A stretch of 27,680 nt of DNA from a virus. Where the stretch lies: positions 1-27,680 of IMG/VR virus record IMGVR_UViG_3300025645_000360. One strand, 5' to 3'. A program made the position numbers and the translations under genes. The notes under the pieces were generated by a model. It was not told the origin of the DNA. It saw only the letters and a list, made by a program, of their open reading frames with translations, and searched no databases. Shown one piece after another: positions 15,759-21,241 of this stretch (its first letter is position 1; each line of letters opens with the position of its first letter).

Positions 15759-16258
15759 CACACCGCTTCCTCTTCTGGTTCTGGATCCCATGACTTGTCC
15801 TCACCGTGGTGATACTCACCCTCAAACATGCCACCCTCGTCCTGATAATCAGCCTGAACCTCAACGCCCATCGCATGTAACTTATCCCACACAGGAACAG
15901 GCGCACCCCATGCCGTCCAACACCGGAACGAGAACCACGCTACTGGGTCGCTTGGGTATGTTTCATCCGAATACTCAATACCCTTCCCGTCAATTTCAAC
16001 ATCGCAGACATCCCACTTCGTGCCCCAGTTGTTGACGCGCCAGTCATACCAACCCTCAACTTCGTACCCACCCCATTGGGTCTTGGGCGCTTGCCACTGC
16101 TCAAACGGCATCGGACAAACCAACTGACAAAACTGCGGGTTCTTGGCACGACCCCCACGATGAGGATCGTACCCGTTCTCAGTCAATCCACTGTAAAGCA
16201 TGGACACCAAGTCACGCGGCCCATGAATATATACTTGTTGATCACAATGATTAGGCAT
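15758..16258 (-). CDS. DUF1281 (Api92-like) phage protein, 166 aa
   Basis: Starts MPNHCDQQVYIHGP and carries LVCPMPFEQW, the VNNWGTKWDVCD block and, near the C-terminus, DYQDEGGMFEGEY. This is the DUF1281 pattern (ferredoxin-like fold proteins of phages and mobile elements); function unknown. GGAG lies before the ATG, which shares a base with the preceding stop (TAATG). The C-terminus is strongly acidic (EDKSWDPEPEEEAV). Assignment is from motif memory. Confidence 0.82.
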   Translation of the reverse strand: MPNHCDQQVYIHGPRDLVSMLYSGLTENGYDPHRGGRAKNPQFCQLVCPMPFEQWQAPKTQWGGYEVEGWYDWRVNNWGTKWDVCDVEIDGKGIEYSDETYPSDPVAWFSFRCWTAWGAPVPVWDKLHAMGVEVQADYQDEGGMFEGEYHHGEDKSWDPEPEEEAV

Positions 16259-16971
16259 TAGTTATCTCCTTTGTTTGATTGATACACAGCCTCGGCAAAT
16301 CCTCTAGGTGTTGCGCTTCGTATGTCCTTGGTCCTCTGTGACTTGCCGCCCAGCTTCATCATAGCCGTGCTGTACCCGTTGCCATGATAACCTTCGCAAT
16401 CGACCGCAACCTTGTCAGGCATGGTAAACCCACCGCCCGTCCAAAGACATGTTTTCTTCTTGTACGCATCCCGTGGAGCAATGTACTCAGGCCAACGCGG
16501 ATGCTCCGCCTGATCGTCTGCAATATACCCGCCGTACTCATACGGGTGGAACGAATAGTCAGGTTTTCGCCACTTTGTAGCCAAGACACTCACAGGGTTT
16601 TCCACAAAGAAGGGAACATGTAGACTGTTGAACAGCTTGGCACACCACATTGCATAGCTCACCGCCTCATCTTGAAATGATGGGTTAGCCTCCGCCTTGC
16701 GCTTGAAGTGTGCCGCACCTGATACAGCCATGTCAGTGCAAACAGGAAAGGCCATGCCGAACACAACAGGCTTTTTGATAAACTCAGAATGAATGGAGTT
16801 AAGTGTGTTGTGATCGTGCAAATCAGCATGTTGATAGCAAATACCTTGATCAACGCGGCCCTCTTTGGGATGCTGAATATCAAAGGCATAACAAGAATAC
16901 CCCGCTTTAGCCCATGGCTTTAAAGCCTCGCCCGTGAAGTCATATAAACTTATTACGATGCTCCTGCTCAT
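16258..16971 (-). CDS. C5-cytosine methyltransferase-like phage protein
   Basis: 237 aa from ATG 16971, which overlaps the preceding stop (ATGA) and has AAGGAG upstream. Residues 8-14 SLYDFTG and 29-34 AFDIQH resemble the SAM-binding motif I-II region of C5-cytosine methylases. FPVCTDMAVSG (75-85) sits at the PC motif, with Cys78 as possible nucleophile. FFVENPVSVL (121-130) is the ENV-like motif VI, and TPRGFAEAVYQ (221-231) the terminal block. Motif IV has FPVC instead of PPC, and the protein is shorter than true Dcm enzymes (~330 aa). This compact family is common in phages and is often called DNA methylase; activity is unproven. It may modify phage DNA against host restriction. Confidence 0.8.
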   Translation of the reverse strand: MSRSIVISLYDFTGEALKPWAKAGYSCYAFDIQHPKEGRVDQGICYQHADLHDHNTLNSIHSEFIKKPVVFGMAFPVCTDMAVSGAAHFKRKAEANPSFQDEAVSYAMWCAKLFNSLHVPFFVENPVSVLATKWRKPDYSFHPYEYGGYIADDQAEHPRWPEYIAPRDAYKKKTCLWTGGGFTMPDKVAVDCEGYHGNGYSTAMMKLGGKSQRTKDIRSATPRGFAEAVYQSNKGDN

Positions 16972-17453
16972 TGCGCTGTCTCCTTCCAAATAGCCAACGC
17001 CTCGTCAAACGGCATGTCGTTCAAGATGCGACGCCCACGCCAAAAATTCCCGTCTGTCTTTGGAGGATAATACTTTGTCCCAAAGACACCCGCTTCCTCC
17101 TCGCCTTCTTTCTGAAACAAAATCTGTGTCCGCATCATACGTCTCAATTCACGAGCCGCTAACCAATCATTGACCTGATCCGCGCACCAATACTCTAACT
17201 TTTGAGGCAAGCCGTCCGCACACCACTCAGATGGGGTGTTGGGTAACGACTTGAAGTGTGCTTCAACAGACCTAAACATATCAAAGTACTCGCCCTTGAA
17301 TTTAGGGTGGGCATAGTCACGGTCCGCGCCCCCACGTCCATCGTTGCTGACAATAGCAAAAGGCTTGCCGTCTACATACAATGAGGCCTGATAGCAGTGG
17401 GTCTCTTCGCTAGCCCACGCAGTGTGCTTGATGTTCTTCAGTTCTAGTTTCAT
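16968..17453 (-). CDS. Hypothetical 161-aa protein, first gene of the small-gene operon
   Basis: Unrecognised by name. The N-terminal half has strand-rich YQASLYVDGKPFAIVSNDGR and GGADRDYAHPKF blocks. The C-terminal half is helical, with WCADGLPQKLEYWCADQVND and a basic RELRRMM segment. It ends WRGRRILNDMPFDEALAIWKE. The pattern is familiar from other phage genomes but I know no function. It opens the leftward operon behind the 17502-17530 promoter and a CAATCAACCAAGG leader. Confidence 0.75.
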   Translation of the reverse strand: MKLELKNIKHTAWASEETHCYQASLYVDGKPFAIVSNDGRGGADRDYAHPKFKGEYFDMFRSVEAHFKSLPNTPSEWCADGLPQKLEYWCADQVNDWLAARELRRMMRTQILFQKEGEEEAGVFGTKYYPPKTDGNFWRGRRILNDMPFDEALAIWKETAQ

Positions 17454-17501
17454 GGTTCTTGGTCCTTGGTTGATTGAATTTATTAGTTGAGTACTGCGTA
17501 C

Positions 17502-17530
17502 AAGTTATTGCACCTCGGTCCATGGGTCAA
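17502..17530 (-). promoter_or_regulatory. Candidate sigma70-like promoter of the 17.4 kb leftward operon
   Basis: On the minus strand TTGACC (17530-17525), 17-base spacer, TAACTT (17507-17502). The -35 box is near consensus, the -10 box weak. It closely resembles the TTGACC-N17 candidate at 20039-20067. GTACTGCGTAC just downstream (17491-17501) is a possible operator. Confidence 0.5.
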
Positions 17531-17550
17531 GCAAAAAGTTTGAGCTGAGT

Positions 17551-17563
17551 ACACTATAGGAAG
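17551..17563 (+). promoter_or_regulatory. ACTATAGGA element, T7-promoter-core-like
   Basis: CACTATAGGAAGA here matches the -6 to +7 part of T7-class promoters (CACTATAGGGAGA) at most positions, and points toward the terminase genes. A second ACTATAGGA lies on the minus strand near 21711-21719. The upstream recognition part does not match T7, and no single-subunit RNA polymerase gene is in the window, so this stays a candidate. Confidence 0.3.
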
Positions 17564-17606
17564 ATTCTCCAGATATTTTTATTTTTTTTTTTTTTCATCA
17601 GAATCT
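17562..17606. other. A/T-rich tract with 14-T run between inverted arms
   Basis: AGATTCT (17562-17568) and AGAATCT (17600-17606) are inverted 7-base arms enclosing T5-A-T14 (17576-17595). This is the most A/T-rich stretch of the window and adjoins the tandem 10-bp elements, a layout seen at unwinding elements of replication origins. Confidence 0.5.
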
Positions 17607-17609
17607 AAT

Positions 17610-17710
17610 GTACTAAACGTACTAAACGTACTATCAAAAATAAAACTGTTACTTATCAACCTTCTAAGTAGCCCATGAGGTAGTACGTTTGAGGGTACGG
17701 TAGTACGTTT
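17610..17710. repeat. Four copies of AAACGTACTA, two in each orientation
   Basis: AAACGTACTA occurs at 17615-17624 and 17624-17633 (sharing one base; 9-base period, with a further partial copy before). Its exact complement TAGTACGTTT occurs at 17681-17690 and 17701-17710, 20 bases apart and each preceded by GG. The array sits between divergent operons, upstream of terS. It could be operators for a dimeric regulator, replication iterons, or terminase recognition sites. Function is not decidable by eye. Confidence 0.8.
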
Positions 17711-17749
17711 CTGTAGAGAAAACTCCTATATAGGGTAAAGCTGCGGCGT

Positions 17750-17776
17750 TTGCCTCTGGGTTAAACTTGGTATAAA
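17750..17776 (+). promoter_or_regulatory. Candidate promoter for terS
   Basis: TTGCCT (17750-17755) and TATAAA (17771-17776) are separated by 15 bases; using TAAATT (17773-17778) as -10 gives 17. The start would lie about 20 bases before the terS ribosome binding site GAGG. Spacing is imperfect, so confidence is moderate. Confidence 0.45.
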
Positions 17777-17804
17777 TTGTATCCAAACAACAAACGAGGC
17801 AACG

Positions 17805-18377
17805 ATGGCATCTCTTGCAAAAAAGATCGAAGAGGAACACGGCAGGGCCCTGACCAACAGGCAACGCACCTTCGCTAGGTTCATTGTCGAAGGCATCTAT
17901 AACAACTCAACGTGTGCTCGCAAGGCGGGGTACGCCCCTGATGTGGCAGCAAAGCAGGCCTCGGTCCTGTTGAATGGTCGGGACTACCCTCATGTCGTGG
18001 AGTATATCACCGAACTGCGAGAGGAGCGGGAGCGGAGGTACGCTGTCTCTACTATCGGTCAGCTTGAGCGGCTGCATAAACTATCCCTTGGTGCGGAAGA
18101 GGCCGGACAGTTTTCGGCGGCGATCAACGCGGAGAAGATACGCTCTGCCTTGGGTGGTCTGACTATCGACAGGCGGGAGACGATCAACACCATCGACCAA
18201 CTGTCACGGGATGAGATTACTGCCCGTCTGGCGATGCTTCAGAAGTCTTATCCACAGGCGTTTATGATCGAAGGAACAGCAAAGGATATCACACCCAATG
18301 AGCAAGGGACCGGAGGCGAATTTCTGGAACACGTTGAGGCAGAACCTACCGAAGAAGTGCTTCGCGACAAGGATTGA
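17805..18377 (+). CDS. terS: Terminase small subunit
   Basis: 190-aa DNA-packaging recognition protein. The N-terminal block (about residues 17-60: LTNRQRTFARFIVEGIYNNS, ARKAGYAPDVAAKQASVLLN) is the HTH-containing signature of the terminase_2-type small subunit. A long helical segment follows (YITELREERERRYAVSTIGQ) for oligomerisation, then an acidic C-terminal tail (EHVEAEPTEEVLRDKD) likely to contact the large subunit. ATG at 17805 has GAGG 5 bases upstream. It recognises the packaging site on phage DNA; the AAACGTACTA array 95 bases upstream is a candidate. A large subunit gene does not follow, which is unusual. Overlaps the nuclease gene by 80 bases. Confidence 0.85.
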   Translation: MASLAKKIEEEHGRALTNRQRTFARFIVEGIYNNSTCARKAGYAPDVAAKQASVLLNGRDYPHVVEYITELREERERRYAVSTIGQLERLHKLSLGAEEAGQFSAAINAEKIRSALGGLTIDRRETINTIDQLSRDEITARLAMLQKSYPQAFMIEGTAKDITPNEQGTGGEFLEHVEAEPTEEVLRDKD

Positions 18378-18729
18378 AAACAAACACGGCGGGGGTGTGC
18401 CTGACGTGCATCTAGTATGGGAAGGATTGCCGTTTTGGTGTGAGTTGAAGGTAAGTCAAAGCAACGCAGTGAACATTTCTCCCCATCAGATCGCGTGGAA
18501 TACAACGTATTGGTCCAGAGGTGGGGCAAATTTCTTCTTGGTAAAGAGGTCCAAGGAACGAGATATACTTTTGTTTGAGGGGGATCAGGGGGCCTTGCTC
18601 GCTAGTGGCGGCATCTCTGCGGCCCAAGGATCGAGGTTCGCGGACCCTGCGTCTTTGTTCTGCGCCCTGCGGCCCCGCTTAGAGGTTATATACTCTGCGG
18701 CCCTGCGGCCCTGCGACCCTGCGCCTTGA
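18298..18729 (+). CDS. VRR-NUC-like PD-(D/E)XK nuclease
   Basis: 143 aa. Residues ~24-83 carry the nuclease core: RIENKHGGGVPDVHLV (PD), FWCELKVSQ (ELK, the E-x-K of PD-(D/E)XK), SPHQIAWNTTYW (Q) and NFFLVKRS. This is the VRR-NUC/small phage Holliday-junction-type nuclease pattern, likely Mg-dependent. The frame opens inside terS (80-base overlap) and has only a distant AAGGA before ATG 18298. The last ~20 residues (ALRPRLEVIYSAALRPCDPA) are written by GC-rich 8-bp repeats and are probably not part of the enzyme. Possible roles are trimming DNA for packaging, or recombination. Confidence 0.8.
   Translation: MSKGPEANFWNTLRQNLPKKCFATRIENKHGGGVPDVHLVWEGLPFWCELKVSQSNAVNISPHQIAWNTTYWSRGGANFFLVKRSKERDILLFEGDQGALLASGGISAAQGSRFADPASLFCALRPRLEVIYSAALRPCDPAP
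18617..18725. repeat. CTGCGGCC 8-bp repeats, first cluster (overlaps nuclease 3' end)
   Basis: CTGCGGCCC occurs at 18617-18625, 18667-18675, 18695-18703 and 18703-18711, continuing as CTGCGACC and CTGCGCC to 18725 with an 8-base period. The tandem part lies within the coding end of the nuclease gene. Related clusters are at 19660-19696 and 20099-20122. Confidence 0.75.
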
Positions 18730-18755
18730 TTCTATTCTATTATCTTTGCCAAGGC

Positions 18756-18781
18756 AAAAGAAAAAGGGGCCGAAGCCCCTT
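18756..18781 (-). terminator. UUCG-loop intrinsic terminator between convergent genes
   Basis: On the minus strand AAGGGGC-TTCG-GCCCCTT (18781-18764) is a 7-bp stem with a stable TTCG tetraloop followed by TTTCTTTT. It follows the 36-aa gene stop by 5 bases. On the plus strand the tail is TCCCTTTA, so it may also act on the nuclease transcript, less strongly. Confidence 0.88.
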
Positions 18782-18785
18782 CCCT

Positions 18786-18896
18786 TTAGCTGTGACCCTT
18801 CAAAAGTTTGTGGATTAACTTCCCTTCTTTTTTGCTTATGGGTTTGGCCGATGACTTGATGGCTTTTTCTACTGATTCTTTATTGTAAGTGCTCAT
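18786..18896 (-). CDS. Hypothetical 36-aa basic peptide
   Basis: Small Lys/Ser-rich protein (MSTYNKESVEKAIKSSAKPI, then SKKEGKLIHKLLKGHS). GGAG lies 8 bases before ATG 18896, only 2 bases after the stop of the Cys-rich upstream gene, and a strong terminator follows the stop. A longer frame to 19187 merely runs antisense-frame through the upstream gene and is rejected. Function unknown; the charge would suit DNA or RNA binding. Confidence 0.62.
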   Translation of the reverse strand: MSTYNKESVEKAIKSSAKPISKKEGKLIHKLLKGHS

Positions 18897-18898
18897 AC

Positions 18899-19579
18899 CT
18901 AGTGCTCCACGATTGCGATTGATTTGCCTTTGCTCGATCCCTTGCAAAGTTTGCAGGCTGTACACTGGACGCGGCGACCTGCTTCTTTTGATGCTGGGCA
19001 AAGCGCCTCGTTCGCCTTGTCCAAGTCGCCAAGGTCCGCGATCACTCGGAACGTGCGCCGCCCTTCGGTCCAATGCGCGACCGCCTGCGTGTGATTGTCC
19101 GCGGATTGCATCGCGATATCGGGACGCCATCCGGATTGGTGGCTGTATGCGGTGAACGTGTCCGCCTCTGACAGCAGGGATTCCCAAACGTGGGCGGGCA
19201 CCGCTGCGGGGTCGCCATATGTACCGACGCGAACGAAACGCCCGCGCCCTATGGTGGCCGGATCCGCGGGTTGATACACGCCGCGCAAGAATGATTTGTA
19301 AACTATCAAGACGCCTTGGCCTAGGTTAACGTAGCAACGCCGCGCCTTGGCCTGCTTGCGGGCGGGGTCTGTTGTTACTTCCCCGCGCATGGTGCAATCA
19401 CCACAGATTGAGAAGTCTTCGCCCGTTTTGCTAGCTTCGAGTGGGTTGATATCGGAGCGCAAGATATAAGTTTGCACAACCGCGCCCGTTTTTGTGTTAC
19501 GATTTGAGAAAGTCGCGATAACGACGATTGGTTTGCCATCCAATAGGCTTGGCCCGTTGTAGATGATTCCGGATTTCAT
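18899..19579 (-). CDS. Cys-rich phage protein of the DUF7227 kind, 226 aa
   Basis: A widespread phage protein type that I recognise by pattern, of unknown function: an N-terminal NRKTG-like block (FSNRNTKTGAVVQTYILRSD), ICGDC (first Cys pair), RRCYVNLGQG, VRVGTYGDPAAVP, FTAYSHQSGWRPD, and a C-terminal CPASKEAG with CTACKLC. The Cys spacing suggests two metal sites. G/C-rich codons (CGC, GGC, GCG) set it apart from the neighbouring genes, a sign of separate origin. AAAGGGAAACC precedes ATG 19579 at a CACTCAATTAAC leader, and a TATTAT promoter lies upstream. The DUF number is from memory. Confidence 0.78.
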   Translation of the reverse strand: MKSGIIYNGPSLLDGKPIVVIATFSNRNTKTGAVVQTYILRSDINPLEASKTGEDFSICGDCTMRGEVTTDPARKQAKARRCYVNLGQGVLIVYKSFLRGVYQPADPATIGRGRFVRVGTYGDPAAVPAHVWESLLSEADTFTAYSHQSGWRPDIAMQSADNHTQAVAHWTEGRRTFRVIADLGDLDKANEALCPASKEAGRRVQCTACKLCKGSSKGKSIAIVEH

Positions 19580-19613
19580 AGTTTGGTTTCCCTTTTGTTA
19601 ATTGAGTGAGTTG

Positions 19614-19641
19614 ATAATAGCAGATTGTACGCTATCCGCAA
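19614..19641 (-). promoter_or_regulatory. Sigma70-like promoter for the Cys-rich gene
   Basis: On the minus strand TTGCGG (19641-19636), 16-base spacer, TATTAT (19619-19614). The -10 matches five of six consensus bases. The transcript would begin within the CAACTCACTCAATT leader. Confidence 0.65.
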
Positions 19642-19659
19642 GTTTTATTTTATTGGAAT

Positions 19660-19696
19660 CCCTGCGGGCTTGCTGGCCCTGCGGCCCTGCGGCCCC
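19660..19696. repeat. CTGCGGCC repeats, second cluster
   Basis: CTGCGGGC (19662-19669) followed by CTGCGGCC at 19679-19686 and 19687-19694. It lies in the 208-base gap between 19580 and 19787, upstream of the Cys-rich gene promoter. The remainder of that gap (19697-19755) holds no gene I can support. Confidence 0.75.
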
Positions 19697-19755
19697 GTTT
19701 ATTTCTTTTATGTAATGCCAGGGCGGGCGCGTGGTGCTGGGCTCGAGCGCAGCGG

Positions 19756-19784
19756 GCAAAAGTAAAGGGCCCCGAAGGGCCCTT
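19756..19784 (-). terminator. UUCG-loop intrinsic terminator after the 67-aa gene
   Basis: On the minus strand AAGGGCCC-TTCG-GGGCCCTT (19784-19765) is an 8-bp stem with a TTCG loop, then TTTACTTTT. It begins 4 bases past the stop of the 67-aa gene. Confidence 0.88.
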
Positions 19785-19787
19785 GCT

Positions 19788-19991
19788 TTATGCGTAGGTT
19801 TTGAGGCTGTCTCGAATTTGCCGGATGCTCTCGGCCTTGGTGGCCTTGAGTTGGCGCAGCAGGTCCTTGACCTGCCATCCGTTGTCACCCTCGGCCTTGG
19901 CTTCAAGAACCGTGATGATAGTTTCGATTTCGTTGATCCCCAGATCCACGTTGATCTCGATTTGGCTGACGTTTGTGTATGATGATTTCAT
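19788..19991 (-). CDS. Hypothetical 67-aa protein
   Basis: Unrecognised, helical and amphipathic (EIETIITVLEAKAEGDNGWQ; DLLRQLKATKAESIRQIRDS), probably oligomeric. AAAGGA lies 9 bases before ATG 19991 behind a CGCTCAACCAAC leader. It is a complete single-gene transcription unit: TTGACC promoter at 20039-20067 and TTCG terminator at 19756-19784. Confidence 0.72.
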   Translation of the reverse strand: MKSSYTNVSQIEINVDLGINEIETIITVLEAKAEGDNGWQVKDLLRQLKATKAESIRQIRDSLKTYA

Positions 19992-20038
19992 GTTACACGT
20001 TCCTTTTGTTGGTTGAGCGCCACCATTGGCGTACTAAT

Positions 20039-20067
20039 ACTCTAACTGGGAACGTGCATGGGGTCAA
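20039..20067 (-). promoter_or_regulatory. Sigma70-like promoter for the 67-aa gene
   Basis: On the minus strand TTGACC (20067-20062), 17-base spacer, TAGAGT (20044-20039). Near-consensus -35 and ideal spacing; the -10 matches four of six. Confidence 0.65.
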
Positions 20068-20098
20068 CAATTTAATTGAAAGTTTTATGAATAAATCT

Positions 20099-20122
20099 CT
20101 GCGGCCCAGCTGCCCTGCGGCT
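20099..20122. repeat. CTGCGGCC repeats, third cluster
   Basis: CTGCGGCC (20099-20106), an imperfect unit, then CTGCGGCT (20115-20122), immediately beyond the 20127-20159 terminator. The terminator stem itself contains CCTGCGGG, so it may derive from the same element. Confidence 0.65.
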
Positions 20123-20126
20123 TGAC

Positions 20127-20159
20127 TAAAAATCCCTGCGGGTTTGCACCCGCAGGGAT
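20127..20159 (-). terminator. Perfect 12-bp stem intrinsic terminator
   Basis: On the minus strand ATCCCTGCGGGT and ACCCGCAGGGAT (20159-20132) form a perfect 12-bp stem with a 4-base loop, followed by TTTTAGTC. It ends the leftward transcript of the 20208-20930 gene group, 48 bases past the last stop. Confidence 0.88.
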
Positions 20160-20207
20160 AGTCCCAACCAAAGGACGCCCTTAACCCTGCGCCTGGGTAT
20201 TAGTTAT

Positions 20208-20402
20208 CTAGCACAGGTCGCAGACCCAAACGTCTCCGTTGTACTCAGCTTTGAGTGCGCCCAGGGGATAGTCGCTGTGCTCGAACATGATGTAAGGTCG
20301 AGCGGTAAACTCACAGATGTTTTGATTGTGGATCTTGACGGCGGACAAAGGTAACTCTGTCCGCTCATCGTAATTAATTGCGCTGTTGAATATGTGGATC
20401 AT
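20208..20402 (-). CDS. Hypothetical 64-aa protein
   Basis: Unrecognised (MIHIFNSAINYDERTELPLS...). It ends in a short Cys motif VWVCDLC. ATG 20402 overlaps the preceding stop as ATGA, so it is preferred over ATG 20414, four codons earlier; neither has a clear ribosome binding site. It is the last gene of a four-gene coupled chain (20930-20208), 48 bases before a strong terminator. Confidence 0.62.
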   Translation of the reverse strand: MIHIFNSAINYDERTELPLSAVKIHNQNICEFTARPYIMFEHSDYPLGALKAEYNGDVWVCDLC

Positions 20403-20524
20403 GGTGTCATCCATAGCAGAATGAACAGCATGGCAAACAATGCGATGCCGCCCAGTACATCATCGAGCACCGTGGTCTGACGACCACGGCACCATTTGAT
20501 TAGAGTTTCGATAGCGTGATACAT
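20399..20524 (-). CDS. Small single-span membrane protein, 41 aa
   Basis: Sequence MYHAIETLIKWCRGRQTTVL leads into a hydrophobic span of about 19 residues (VLGGIALFAMLFILLWM, residues 23-39). The basic region before it predicts an N-in topology. ATG 20524 shares a base with the upstream stop (TGATG) and its stop overlaps the next start (ATGA). Small phage membrane proteins in such blocks can act in host membrane remodelling, superinfection exclusion or lysis; none is shown here. Confidence 0.65.
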   Translation of the reverse strand: MYHAIETLIKWCRGRQTTVLDDVLGGIALFAMLFILLWMTP

Positions 20525-20661
20525 CAGATTTCACCTTCCAATTCATCGGTTTCCTCAATAGTGGGGAAACAAACAGTGACGAAGTCGTATTCGTCGAACG
20601 TGATGTTGAACTTATGGGTTGGGCACGTCTCCAGCCACTCAAAGAACTCTTTTCTGGTCAT
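20524..20661 (-). CDS. Hypothetical 45-aa acidic protein
   Basis: MTRKEFFEWLETCPTHKFNI followed by a strand-like DEYDFVTVCFP and an acidic end. ATG 20661 overlaps the upstream stop as ATGA and its own stop overlaps the next ATG (TGATG). Unrecognised; the tight coupling on both sides supports a real gene. Confidence 0.65.
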   Translation of the reverse strand: MTRKEFFEWLETCPTHKFNITFDEYDFVTVCFPTIEETDELEGEI

Positions 20662-20930
20662 ACGCTGTACTCGTCGCGCCATTCTGGATCGGCATCGACC
20701 AGCTGGCCGAAAGAGATAACGTCGCGGCGATAGGTATCACCCATCTCATACGCACCTTCGTGCATCATGGGCGATGTCGCAGCGACAAACCATCGAGCGT
20801 GTGGGTCGGTTGCTTCGGCGCTTGAGTGCTTATAGGTTTTGAGAACCTTCCACACCCAGCCGTCGCGGCTGGCGTATGTTGCGTATGGCGTATCCGCTGG
20901 GCGGGTTTTTCCGAAAGATGTTCTTGGCAT
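20658..20930 (-). CDS. Hypothetical 90-aa protein, first of a four-gene coupled chain
   Basis: Start at ATG 20930 (MPRTSFGKTRPADTPYATYA) is fixed by AAAGGAGG 5 bases upstream. The core reads WVWKVLKTYKHSSAEATDPH, ARWFVAATSP, YEMGDTYRRDV, a pattern I recall from other phage small proteins without known function. It heads the 20930-20208 unit behind a TACTCAATCAACC leader. No clear promoter is visible, so read-through from the unit upstream is possible. Confidence 0.7.
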   Translation of the reverse strand: MPRTSFGKTRPADTPYATYASRDGWVWKVLKTYKHSSAEATDPHARWFVAATSPMMHEGAYEMGDTYRRDVISFGQLVDADPEWRDEYSV

Positions 20931-20964
20931 GATAGCCTCCTTTATGGTTGATTGAGTAAATTGA

Positions 20965-20992
20965 TTGTGCCCCACATTCATGCGGGGCACAA
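20965..20992 (-). terminator. 13-bp hairpin after the 55-aa gene
   Basis: TTGTGCCCCACAT (20965-20977) and ATGCGGGGCACAA (20980-20992) pair over 13 bases with one G-T wobble and a 2-base gap. It directly follows the 55-aa gene stop on the minus strand, but no T-run follows, so it may be an attenuator or mRNA end stabiliser. Confidence 0.6.
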
Positions 20993-20997
20993 GTCTT

Positions 20998-21165
20998 TTA
21001 TGCGAGTTTGTCGAACTCTTCGATCAGCTGGTCATACATCTTGCCAGCCTCTTCGCTCCGTTTAGTCAGCTGCATGATCATCATGTACTCAAGTTTAAAC
21101 TTGAGGCGATTGCCCGTTGTTTGCTCGTCGATCTTTTGCTCGATGGTTTGTGCTTCATGTTGCAT
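20998..21165 (-). CDS. Hypothetical 55-aa protein
   Basis: Start at ATG 21165 (MQHEAQTIEQKIDEQTTGNR) with AAGGA 6 bases upstream and an ATCACTCAACCAA leader; the longer frame to 21447 overlaps the next gene and lacks support. Met-rich helical middle (KLEYMMIMQLTKRSEEAG) and coiled-coil end (MYDQLIEEFDKLA). Unrecognised. Confidence 0.68.
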   Translation of the reverse strand: MQHEAQTIEQKIDEQTTGNRLKFKLEYMMIMQLTKRSEEAGKMYDQLIEEFDKLA

Positions 21166-21208
21166 TGTATTTCCTTTTTGGTTGAGTGATGCAGGATCGC
21201 ACCGGATG

Positions 21209-21227
21209 CCGACCCACTCGGGGTCGG
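21209..21227 (-). terminator. Small hairpin after the 74-aa gene
   Basis: CCGACCC (21209-21215) pairs with GGGTCGG (21221-21227) around a 5-base loop, 14 bases past the 74-aa gene stop. No T-tract follows; weak terminator or spacer structure. Confidence 0.45.
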
Positions 21228-21241
21228 TCACCGCTATGATC

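Noticed and set aside
15532-16035. 167-codon plus-strand frame antisense to the DUF1281 and zinc-protein genes
   Set aside because: Pro/Ser/Thr-rich shadow that spans two genes with solid family motifs on the other strand.
17610-17710. Possible CRISPR array
   Set aside because: Units are only 9-10 bases, occur in both orientations and have no regular spacers.
18786-19187. 133-codon minus-strand frame covering the 36-aa gene
   Set aside because: Only the last 36 codons have a ribosome binding site and lie outside the Cys-rich gene; the rest is out-of-frame shadow of that gene.
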